From positions 1,240,001-1,304,000 of the forward strand of contig NC_080577.1 in NCBI RefSeq assembly GCF_029962835.1: a DNA stretch of 64,000 nucleotides, given 5' to 3'. The translations under genes were made by a program, and so were the position numbers. Under the pieces are notes generated by a model. The model searched no databases and was not told where the DNA came from. It was given only the letters and a program-made list of their open reading frames with translations. Position 1 is the stretch's first letter; each line of letters begins with the position of its first letter. Shown here piece after piece: positions 1-11,600 of this stretch. The stretch is from Magnolia sinica. Lineage: Eukaryota; Streptophyta; Magnoliopsida; Magnoliales; Magnoliaceae.

Positions 1-1832
1 TTACTCTCTGAAATCCTCTCTTCTTCTTCTTCTTCTTCTTCTTTTTTTTTTGGCTTTCTTTTACTTCTTTTAAATGCTGGGCGGATGGAAATGGTTTGGG
101 TAGCTAGTCAACCAGATTGACCTGCTTAAAATCAATAGAGAGTTTATCTACCTGGACTCAGCTTGTCCTTGCAAACGTCTTCACAACAATGCAGTTCAAA
201 CAGTTTGTTGTGAGCCCTCGTCGTGTGGTGATGGAATCCACTCCAACCATCAAACACGCCCTCTAACATTTGGTCAGGCATCCAAAAATTACGTCAATCA
301 ATAACTTAGACAAGCCACAACAATGATAACAGTTTAGAGTTGATGTCCACCCTTGATTCTCATGGAAGGCCTACCATGGTTTATATATGCCATCCAATCC
401 ATTGATATGAAACATCTACCCCAGATGATGGCACAGCTCAAAAATCAGGCCACTCTAACACTTGGGTAGGGCAGCGAGTATCAAGGGTAGGCTTCCCTCC
501 CAACTGTTCCTAACGAGGGAAGGTGTACATGATGGTTAGAGTGGATGTCATCAACACATCACCGTGGTGAAAACTTAGGGGTTTTGCTAACGTTCCTCTC
601 CCACCCCGATGAGGACATTAGCGATGTCCCCAAACCTTTTAAATGGTAGATTGGGTAACATATTGTCGATCTGAACCGTTCATTCAAGGAGCCAGCAATG
701 GTGCAAAATTCATGCCAATTGGGGGATCCTAAGCTTCTGATCAAGAGCATGAAAATGGTCAGTCACAATTGACCAGAGAAACAAAATAAGTCCAATTATC
801 ATTTTGAAACATCTAGTAGATAGATCCCACTTTTAATTTCTTATGGTTAAAGTAACACTTTGATTTGATGATTCTAACCATGTGATTTATGGCTCATAAA
901 CAACAAATGTGACAAATTGGCCCCATTAAAAGGTCTAGGCTCGTCTGATCAGCGTGATTCTTGCACCATGGCTTTCTCCTAGTTGTATGAATGAATGAAC
1001 GGTTCAAATCAATGATACAACACATCGTGTGTGCCAGTTAAAAGGTATGGGGAAGTTGGTCACATCCCCACCCATGATTAAATAAATAAGCATTGCAAAA
1101 TAAGCCTGCACCTGCTTTAGTGGTAGAGATAGTGTGGAACCTTGGAAAGGTATGGGTTTCAAGCCTCCAATAATCTGGTCAGACCCATGACCAAATTCTA
1201 GGTCCGTGTGTAAGCTTCTGATTAACCATTAAATTCCATAATGCCTGTCATGTTGGGGTCTACCTGATGAACGGATTCTGTTGCTCAGGAATTGTGCCAT
1301 GTTAATGGACATGCTGGAGAAGACGGAGCCTCCCTACCACTCTTAAGTACTCGTGCTCAGAGTGTCATTCCTTCTCGTCATCACAATGCATAAAATGTTC
1401 CAACTGCTGATAAGGAGTGTCCACAGATGAATCAGGAACATTTCAGTAAGCTGCAATCACTCTCTGAAATTAACACTCTTTGCCTAATCACTTCTTCGCT
1501 CTCTAAACAATTGACAACTCTCGGGAAAGGACAAGAGATGACAGACACATAGAATCCAGGCGAATTGAAACTCCACATTACATAAGTCTGGAATTCAAGA
1601 TGGAGATGAAGCTCATAGCTCCTGAATTGCAAGCTCAATTAAACTTCAGCTTCCAAATTGCAGGCTTCAGAAAGCAAACCATAGTCCGAAACGATGCATA
1701 CTATACACTGGCCCAATTCTAACTCCATCCAGCAATTCACTAAAACCCCTTTCCACTCCACAGAAATCCATTGGTTATAAACATGATAAAAGGGGGATTA
1801 GATTATAGAGATCTGTTGTTGAAAAAGAACAA
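1..1832. other. Intergenic sequence 3' of the TBL gene
   Basis: No coding region is supported here. The window opens in a CTT/T-rich tract at about 20-50. The stretch next to the TBL stop codon probably includes its 3' UTR, but I could not place a polyadenylation signal. A tRNA-like fragment near 1105-1170 is listed separately. Short open frames here show no recognisable protein features. Confidence 0.6.
1105..1170 (+). repeat. Possible degenerate tRNA-derived SINE fragment
   Basis: A box-A-like stretch (CTTTAGTGGTAGAGA) is followed about 30 bases later by a box-B-like stretch (GGGTTTCAAGCC). This is the layout of the tRNA-derived SINE heads found elsewhere in the window. No poly-A tail or target duplication was seen, so the call is weak. 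Confidence 0.3.
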
Positions 1833-2606
1833 TCAACCATTTAGAGCTATTTCCATGACTAAGTCATTCCAACTATCTATTGGCCCTGGCATGCACCAAT
1901 GCAGACAGTCATTCTGAACTTTTGCATTTTTATCCTGAGCAAAGGGATGAAAATGCCTGTATGGACCTGGATGCCCGTCAGGCCTCAGCAAGGAAAGCTG
2001 GTTAGTATCCAAAAGCTTCAGGTTGACCCCACTTTCAGATGCTATGGCTGCTGCCTTCTTGAATTCCTCCAACTCGATTGCCCGCAGTACCTCATCCACA
2101 TCCTTCAGACCAATCTCCCCTTCTTTAAATGGCACTGTCCTCTCACAAGTTCCTCCACTGAACCACTCCCCATTCTCAAAGTGGTCCGGCGTGGAAGTCC
2201 TAAATAAAATCAAACCCTTGTGGTTGGATGCAGTGATGAAGTTGAGCACCAGGTGGAGGGCTTTTCGGTAAGAGTACTCGTATCCAAGTTCTGTTAAATT
2301 CCTCCCTGGACAGTAGTGGCAACCGACAACTTGGTTGTTCTCAAAGTATATAGCTGTCTTGAGGAACCATTGCCCGCCAGAAATAATCATGTAATCGAAG
2401 ACCTGATATTGATTAGTCCATTTCTCATCAAGAGTGTCGAGATACAGCTGGGGTTCAGATGTGGAGACGCCGTTGATGTCTTCAAAGATGGCTGCTTTTA
2501 TTAGAAAAGGGGACCAGATCACCGCAAGAGTGAAGTTGTAGGTGCGAAAGTGCCATGTCTTGGATTTGAATTGCTTGTCGTGGTAGACTTCAACAGCTTC
2601 TTCCAC
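1833..2606 (-). CDS. TBL: TBL exon 3 (C-terminal catalytic part with DxxH)
   Basis: The acceptor CCCCAG|GTGGAAGAAG gives [10 protein letters not shown], directly continuing CTLSK from exon 2 in the way the family requires. The exon encodes residues 185-441 without interruption, ending MEIALNG and TGA. It contains [19 protein letters not shown] and the DxxH motif. No mutation breaks the frame despite the enlarged intron upstream. Confidence 0.92.
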   Translation of the reverse strand: MEEAVEVYHDKQFKSKTWHFRTYNFTLAVIWSPFLIKAAIFEDINGVSTSEPQLYLDTLDEKWTNQYQVFDYMIISGGQWFLKTAIYFENNQVVGCHYCPGRNLTELGYEYSYRKALHLVLNFITASNHKGLILFRTSTPDHFENGEWFSGGTCERTVPFKEGEIGLKDVDEVLRAIELEEFKKAAAIASESGVNLKLLDTNQLSLLRPDGHPGPYRHFHPFAQDKNAKVQNDCLHWCMPGPIDSWNDLVMEIALNG

Positions 2607-5600
2607 CTGGGGTGCACCAATAACTCAATTCATCAATCATGGCATTTTGTGAGAACATGGTTCTTCGTATTATAGTCAAATAAAAGAATCATTCAACAAA
2701 AAAGACACTGTTGCCTGATGAGAAGAGATCTTGATCATGTCAGTTCAAATGAGAGGTATTACCTTGCTAAAATCAATTTACATATAAAAGCCAGTTTTCA
2801 CATGGGTGCGCTCCCTTGGCACCGGGCAGAAGTGGGGCCCATGTGCATTCACAACATCCGACCTGTCCATCAGATGTGTCGCCTCACATTCCCTCCAGGG
2901 TCAAAACATCAGCCCAAACTGAAACTCAGGTGGTCTACAACACGAGGAATAAGTTGAGCAGGGACGCGGACCCTTGATTTGTATGGGGGGACCACCATGT
3001 TGGTTATATGGAATCCAGGCTGTCCAGCTCTTCATCTGCCTTGGAGGAAAGGTTTGGACAAAAATCAGGTCGTTCTGCAACTCAGGTGGGACCCAGTGAG
3101 AATCAGGGGAGAGCGTCCCCTCCCACATTGTTCCCTGTGATGTGGCCCACCATAGTTTTGGATCAATCTGATGCTTGGGTCCTAAAGTAACCTGATGGGA
3201 CACATCTGATGGCTGGGAAGGATGGGATACATAGTTTGTCCAATCATATTTGCACCTTCCCTACTCTCACAAGATGTAAACAAGATCTAGTTGGCCTGTG
3301 TGCATGGTTCAAAGTAGATTCAATCGACATGACACAAAGATTCTTAGATCAAGCAGATAAATGAATGATCTTTATGATGGAAATAAGGCCCTAGGTCATA
3401 ATAAGTTGTCAGTGATTTCATTTTGCATCTATATCATTCTTCAGAAGCTAGTTCAGCAGGGGACAAGATGGTTACAGTCACATTGTGTGAGAGACGTGTG
3501 AGACTTTCAGTATGTGCATGAGTTCGAATTTCTAAAGACCAAGGTGTTCAAAACCAGTCAATTAGGTAACTAGTGCAGGAAAGAATTTCTAAAGACCAAG
3601 GTGTTCAAAACCAGTCAATTAGGTAACTGGTGCAGGAAAGAATTTCCAATATGCTTTTACTTATGAAATTAATTCTACGCGAAATTGTTTGTGCATTGGT
3701 AGTATCCACAATCAACATATCTCTTCTCAGTTTTTCCTGATCATTCAATATCTTCAAGTATAAAATCACTAAACCCTACATTTTACATTTTACATCTTTG
3801 ATGATGATATGAAAACCCAAATAGTATGTCCTTGTAACAATGATCCAAGCATAGCCTACTCAGCTTTTCTATTGATTTTCCTAGCTGGAATACAGAAAAC
3901 TTGGCGTGGGATGTGAGAAATTTCACGGACAATATGGATTTAGGATAATGCAAGATCAGATCTTGATAGGCCAGTATGACTTTGTTTCTTGCTGGAAATT
4001 CCTCTTTGAATCTCCAAGTTTTGATTCTTGTATCTCCGAACTTACAATTTTTTTCCAATGTTGGTCTAAACTGCTCAACTTGGTCATGCCAAGCCAGGTT
4101 TTAGATGTTCAATCAAGTTGAATTGCACTTACCTGAATTCAATAAAAGAGGAAATGGCCTAAGTGGGGCTAGACCTGCTTCATGCAAAAGGTAAAATAGC
4201 CCCAAGATTGCAATTACAATCATTTCAAGTCGAACTTATAACACTCAGAATTGCAACTAGGGGTTTGCTCGTCGCTATAAACCAAAATGGCACCTCCTCC
4301 ACTTGTTTCCTCAATAATGAATTGACTGAACTGCAATTCAGTTCAGCTGTGCATCCAAATGCACTCTAGAAGACTTTATAGAATGATTTCTTGCACATGT
4401 AATTCTAAATCTTCCTTGCACAAATAAGAAAGTGGATTTCAGATTAACAGTCGAGGTTATCAGCCACCAATCTAAATTGAAATGTGCTATGGAATGGCAC
4501 AATGGTAGTGAATTCATGGCTTGGCATCCACTGAAAGCAAACCATAGAGATTAGTATTGCCTTTTTTCTCATGCTCACCCACACACACACCCAGACCACA
4601 TGGGCACTTGATCCCATGATCTCAGTGTTCAAACAGAGCCTATCTACCACTGAGCCATGAAGTCAGACCCAAGAGATTAGTATTGCCTTGACAGTAATAG
4701 ATCTCTCATAAAAAACTAATATATTAAACACCCGTGCATTTCAATACCTGTACAAGTAACAAAAGTTTTTTTTTTTTTTTATTTTTAAGCGAGGTTCAAT
4801 ACTTCATAAAGCAGTAACAATAGAAGATCTCAAGTGATGTAGAGCGGGTCGCAGACAGTTTCATGGCCAAGATGGATCAGAAAAGGCCCGGTCGACGACA
4901 GAAGTGATCCGGACCATCGGACCTTAGATCGGGCGTATCTCGCAATCCGGAATGAGTTATCTGACGTAAAATATATGATTTTGGGGTAGAACGAGCTACT
5001 TTGATCGATGGTTGGAATTGCGAAAAACCCCTTGATCGATGGTCGTTTCCCTGTTTTAATTTCGTTTTTACTATAAATAGTAAGTTTTAGTTTGATTATA
5101 ACTCTTCATCCGTCGGGCTTTAGGAGTTGCGCCCAACGTGAAAAGAGCTTAGAATAATTAGGGGAACGGTTTGGTGAAGCCAAATAGGACACTTACTATT
5201 TTTGGCCGAAAACCTTGCGCACTAGTAGACATCACGACCGTCTATAAATAGTAAGTTTACTATTTATAGTAAGTCGCGGATTCTAGGAGTTTGAGTTGTA
5301 GTTTGATTATGATTTCTTTCCCATTGCTTGATACCCTTATTTAAAGGGTTGTGAACTCGTTTTTAATAATTCATCAATCAATTTCGAATTTATTAGAATT
5401 TATTTCTATTTTCTGCTTTCATTCCTCGTGGATTCGAGAAGTCTCTGTGAGGAGTCCAGAGAAGTTCTGTGGATTCGGAATAGTTATCCTCTTGAGGAAG
5501 ACGATGCTCGACCTCCCGTCCTCCCCTGCATCAGTTTGGTATCAAAGCGAGGTTTCTCCTCGGATTGATGGCTTCTAACGACGGGTCGGGCAACAATCCC

Positions 5601-8600
5601 ATGGGCGGTGCTCCAGGGAATTTACCTTTAACGGCGACAGCTTTTGAAGTAGCGCAACGAGAGAATCGGCAAGCCATGCAAGGGCTGCAACAATTCCATC
5701 GATCGCATAGCGGATCTCTTGGAGGAAAACCTAAGGCAACTCCGTGTTCCTGGTGGCAATCCTCCACCCCCAATTAATCGCCCTGATCGCAGGATAGTAC
5801 CGACAGTGCATCCAAGGGTCATTCCTGAGGAAGGGGGCTCCAGTGAGGAGGAAATCGACGACATACTCTTCCAACACCCCAGACATGGCGGCGATCGAGT
5901 AGATCGAACGGATCGAGAATTCAAGATGAGGGTTGATATTCCTAGCTTCAATGGCCAACTACACATTGAGGATTTCCTCGATTGGCTTTCTGAAGTTGAG
6001 CGATTTTTCGACTATATGGACATCCCTGAAGCAAAGAAGGTCAAGCTTGTGGCCTACAAGTTGAAAGGAGGAGCTTCAGCTTGGTGGGAACAACTGCAAC
6101 TCGCGCGAACCAGGAAGACGAAAGCACCAATCCGCACTTGGCAACGGATGAAGCAGCTACTACGTGCCCGATTCCTCCCTAGCGATTACGATCAGGTATT
6201 ATTCCAACAATACCAAAATTGTCGACAGGGTAGTCGGTTGGTGAGAGAATACGCAGAAGAATTTTACCACCTGGCGGCGCGTAACGATTTGGTCGAGACT
6301 GAATCGCAGCAAGTCGCCCGATTCAACGGTGGATTGCGTATGACTATCCAGGATCGGGTCCAGATGCAGTCCGTCTGGACGATGAATGATGCGATCAAGT
6401 TGGCTACTCGTGCAGAAGTGCAACTTGAACGTCCTAACACACGGACCTATCCTACTGCAAGGATTCTTGTGGCAGGTCTGCCCCAAGGAACTGCATAGCC
6501 TAAAGGGAAGGAGCCCGTAGGAGCACGCACTCAACCTCCTACGTTTGAGAACCGAGATCAGGGAAGTGGGCAAGCTAGACCCCAAAGGGGCGTGTCGACT
6601 GCTGCTGGTCCAAGTAGAATCCCGAACCCCTATGCTCGGCCAAGGCCCGATAACTGCTATCGTTGTGGCCAACCGGGCCACCTATCAAATACTTGTCCCC
6701 AGCGAAAAGTGGCAAACCTCGCCATCAATGATGGTAGTGCTGATAACGCTTATGAAGATCCAGATATTGAAGAACAGGAGCATACCACCGAGGACGAGGC
6801 AGATGATTCAGGTTGGATTCAACAAGATCACGGCGAGTCACTTGTAGTGAGGCGAGTATTATATGCGCCAAGAAAAGAAGTGCATCCACAGCGGCATAAC
6901 ATCTTCCGCACTAGGTGTACGGTGAATCGAAAGGTTTGTGACGTGATCATTGACAGTGGGAGCAGCGAGAATATCGTCTCCAAGGTCATGGTGGAAAAAT
7001 TGCAATTGAAAACGGAGCGTCATCCCTCTCCATATACAATCGGTTGGATCAAGAAGGTCAGCGAAACAAAGGTAATTGAACGGTGCACCATATCCTTTTC
7101 AATTGGTAAACATTATAAGGATGAAGTAGTATGCGATGTGGTCGACATGGAAGCATGTCACATACTACTCGGTCGGCCCTGGCAATCTGACCGTGATACC
7201 ACTCATAAAGGGCGAGATAATAAATATATCTTTATCAAGGACGGCCGGAAGACCATATTGGCCCCTATGGATCCAGAGGGACCACCTGAAACTTCTAAAG
7301 TGGAGGGCCGTTTTCTCTTAACCATACGGGACTTCGTGGAAGAATCAAAGGAAACAGGACAGACTTATGCATTAATTGTAAAAGGGGAAGAACTCGAGCC
7401 TACCAACATCCCTGAAAGACTAAGGCCTCTGCTACATGAATTCAAAGAAATCTGGCCCGATGAGCTTCCCGATGGGTTACCCCCCATGCGGGATATCCAA
7501 CACCATATCGACTTTGTCCCTGGGTCCAGTTTATCGAATCGTCCCCATTATCGAATGAGTCCGAATGAGTGCGAGATTCTGCAGGGACAAGTGGAGGAGT
7601 TAATCCGTAAGGTCTTATTCGAGAGAGCATGAGTCCATGCGCTGTACCAGCTCTATTAACTCCAAAGAAAGATGGGAGTTGGCGCATGTGTGTCGACAGC
7701 CGAGCCATCAACAAAATCACCATAAAATACAGGTTTCCTATACCACGGTTGGACGATATGCTCGACATGCTAGAGGGTGCAAGAATATTCTCTAAATTGG
7801 ACCTAAGGAGCGGCTACCATCAGATTCGAATACGATCGGGTGATGAGTGGAAAACAGCCTTTAAGACCAAGGAAGGATTATATGAATGGATGGTCATGCC
7901 CTTCGGTCTTTCGAATGCGCCTAGCACATTTATGAGATTGATGAACCAAGTTCTGAAACCTTTCATTGGGCGGTTCGTTGTGGTTTACTTCGATGATATT
8001 TTGATATACAGTCAAGACGAAACCACCCATATGGAACACCTCAAGAAGGTCCTTCAAGTGCTCACTAAAAATAAACTGTACCTCAATTTAAAAAAGTGCA
8101 GCTTCATGACTGATAGCCTGATGTTCCTGGGTTTTGTCGTCACATCCACGGGCATTCGGGTGGATGAGGAAAAGGTGAAGGCAATCAGAGAATGGCCGGT
8201 TCCTACAAATATTCACGAAGTGCAAAATTTTCATGGACTGGCGACATTCTATCGTCGGTTCGTGAAAAATTTTAGTACCATTGTGTCACCAATCACAGAT
8301 TGCATGAAGAAAGGGCAGTTTCAGTGGACTGACGAAGCCGACAGGAGCTTTGCCGAAATCAAGCGCAGATTATCCACGACCCCGGTTCTTGTACTTCCCA
8401 ACTTCGACAAACTCTTTGAAGTCGAATGTGATGCCTCATATGTCGGAATTGGGGGAGTTTTGTCTCAAGAAGGTAGGCCGGTAGCCTTTTACAGCGAGAA
8501 ACTTAGCGATGCATGTAAGAAGTGGTCTACATATGAGATCGAGTTATACGCGGTGGTCCAGGCACTGCGGCACTGGCGACATTATTTGATTCAAAGGGAA

Positions 8601-11600
8601 TTCATACTTTACACGGACCATCAAGCTCTCAAATTCATTAATAGTCAAGCTAACATTAACCGTGTGCATGCTAGATGGATCTCGTTTTTGCAGGCATTTG
8701 CATTCGTACTAAAACATAAGTCAGGGCAACAGAACAAAGTAGCTGATGCATTGAGTCGCCGTGCAACTTTGTTAGTCACTATGAGCAATGAGGTTGTCGG
8801 GTTCGAGCACCTCAAAGACATATATGCCGATGACGACGACTTCAAGGACGCATGGATTAGATGCCAAAAAGGTCACCCCGGCGACTTACATATGCAAGAC
8901 GGGTTCCTTTTCAAGGAAAATCGACTGTGCATCCCAAACAGTTCGCTAAGGGAACAGATAATCCAAGAGCTACATGGAGATGGCCTCAGTGGACACCTTG
9001 GGCGAGACAAGACGCGAGCTCTTGTGGAAGAACGGTATTACTAGCCGCAATTGGTACGTGATGTGGGAAAGGCCGTCCAACGTTGTTATATTTGTCAGAC
9101 CTCTAAGGGGCAATCTCATAATACAGGCCTTTACACTCCGTTACCCGGGCCTGACGGCCCTTGGGAGGATTTATTTATGGACTTCGTGCTTAGTCTCCCA
9201 CGAACACAACACGGCATGGATTCGGTGTTCGTGGTAGTAGATCGTTTCTCCAAGATGGCGCACTTTATTCCATGCAAGAAGACTCTCGATGCAACACACG
9301 TGGCGAATCTATTCTTCAGAGAAATTGTGCGGCTACACGGGGTTCCCAAGACTATTACTTCTGACCGTGACACGAAGTTCATAAGCCACTTTTGGCGGAC
9401 TTTGTGGACTCGATTCGATACACGACTTCAATTCGTCATCTACAAACTGATGGCCAAACCGAGGTTGTGAATCGCGCGTTGGTTTCAGGAGAAAAACCGA
9501 AGCAATGGGATTTGGCTTTGTCTCAAGCGGAGTTTGCATTTAACAACATGGTGAACCGCTCGACAGGGAAATCCCCGTTCCAGGTTATTTATGGACGAGT
9601 CCCTCGCCACACACTAGACTTGGTCCCTCTGCCTAAGCTCCCAGGCATGAGCATTGCAGCGGAACATATGGCTGACAAGATCATGGGCATTCATGTAGAA
9701 GTACAAACTAAGCTACATGCCTCGAACGAAAAATACAAGGAGCAAGCCGATAAGCATCGGCGACAAAAAGTGTTCGAGGTGGGTAACCAAGTAATGGTCC
9801 ATCTACGCAAAGAACGATTTCCGACCAGAACGTACAATAAGTTAAAGAATAAAAAGATTGGGCCGGTACCAATCATCCGAAAGATCAATGACAACGCTTA
9901 TGTTGTTGATCTTCCAGATGACATGGCAATCTCACGGACTTTCAACATCGCGGACCTGACCGAGTATCATGAACCAGCGCAAGATGAGAACTCGAGGACG
10001 AGTTCTTTTGAAGTGGAGGGGACTGATGTAGAGCAGGTCGCAGACAGTTTCATGGCCAAGATGGATCAGAAAAGGCCCGGTCGACGACAGAAGTGATCCG
10101 GACCATCGGACCTTAGATCGGGCGTATCTCGCAATCCGGAATGAGTTATCTGACGTAAAATATATGATTTTGGGGTAGAACGAGCTACTTTGATCGATGG
10201 TTGGAATTGCGAAAAACCCCTTGATCGATGGTCGTTTCCCTGTTTTAATTTCGTTTTTACTATAAATAGTAAGTTTTAGTTTGATTATAACTCTTCATCC
10301 GTCGGGCTTTAGGAGTTGCGCCCAACGTGAAAAGAGCTTAGAATAATTAGGGGAACGGTTTGGTGAAGCCAAATAGGACACTTACTATTTTTGGCCGAAA
10401 ACCTTGCGCACTAGTAGACATCACGACCATCTATAAATAGTAAGTTTACTATTTATAGTAAGTCGCGAATTCTAAGAGTTTGAGTTGTAGTTTGATTATG
10501 ATTTCTTTCCCATTGCTTGATACCCTTATTTAAAGGGTTGTGAACTCGTTTTTAATAATTCATCAATCAATTTCGAATTTATTAGAATTTATTTCTATTT
10601 TCTGCTTTCTTTCCTCGTGGATTCGAGAAGTCTCTGTGAGGAGTCCAGAGAAGTTCCGTGGATTCGGAATAGTTATCCTCTTGAGGAAGACGGTGCTCGA
10701 CCTCCCGTCCTCCCCTGCGTCATCAAGCCATCACAACAGTACAAGATTAATCCAAACACTAAAACCCGAGCATGGTTAAAAGAAACATATGAAAATATAA
10801 GTCACATTCAAATCCTAATTTTGAAGGGTCTGGCTCCATGGCTCAAGTGGTAGACAGACTCTGATTCAACAATGAGACAATGGGATCGAGTGCCCGTGTG
10901 GTGTGGGTGTGTGTGTAAATTTTTTTATTTTTTTATTTTTTCTAAAGGATCTTAATTTTGAAGACCTTGTGTATGATGATTGAAGCTGCATTTTGGATGT
11001 CCTGGAAAATGGCAGGTGGGCAACATGCTTTTCAGCACAAAACAATATCCAGGAAACTCCGATTGACCGGAGATGTTCTGACATTGATTTGGGGCAGAAA
11101 AGGTTGGAAGATAGTAACCACCATGACGCCTTCCATTTTCCATGATGCCCTAGATGCTAAGTTTACTCGATGGTTATTAATTCCACCAAGAGATCCATTT
11201 AGCTTACGATTTGGTTGCATCCAAACAAACCCTCATATACAAAGATTCAACAGGAACAGTGGAATTGTACCTTTGATAGAGTGCAAAGCAATGACTGGAC
11301 ATGGTTGCGAGAAATCGAATCACCTATCAATGCCCAGGATTTATTTCTCATAACATCCAAAAACCTCGCTGGATCAAACAGAGATAACTCACAATCCCGG
11401 GGCCTCCACTTCCAATAAAGATACCCTGAATCGGGCCGCCCATTCTTCATACAATTCTGGTGAGCTTCGACAACATGGCAGCTCTCATTAGTGTAAGCTG
11501 GTCCTGACGGGTTCGGGATCCAATCTCCAGTAAAAAGATCACATTTTTCTGCATTACGAACATTATAGCAGCAGATCAAAATCAAAACAATCAGAAAAGA

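Larger units (their letters stand above)
4835..10722 (+). mobile_element. Ty3/gypsy LTR retrotransposon copy 1 (CRM-like chromovirus), complete but coding-defective
   Basis: The 5,888-base element has two 699-base TG..CA LTRs, a PBS, a polypurine tract, a TCAAG target duplication and the domain order gag, protease, reverse transcriptase, RNase H, integrase, which defines Ty3/gypsy. By eye the LTRs differ at about 8 positions (~98.9% identity), so the insertion is fairly recent. The RT/RNase H sequence, and a pol frame that runs into the 3' LTR, point to the CRM clade of chromoviruses; that is an inference from remembered family features. The element lies in TBL intron 2 on the opposite strand. 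Frameshifts and stop codons mean it cannot make its own polyprotein. Confidence 0.93.
2607..11270 (-). other. TBL: TBL intron 2, enlarged by transposon insertions
   Basis: The intron runs from donor 11270 to acceptor 2607, 8,664 bases. Removing the gypsy element (4835-10722) leaves about 2.8 kb, still long. It also contains a SINE at 4564-4671, another at 10827-10948, a 57-bp tandem duplication at 3526-3639 and an inverted-repeat-like segment at about 2800-3200. The remaining sequence shows nothing recognisable. Confidence 0.85.

Noticed and set aside
1105-1170. Possible functional tRNA gene
   Set aside because: Only box-A-like and box-B-like strings are present. No acceptor stem or anticodon arm closes by eye, so at most it is a SINE remnant.
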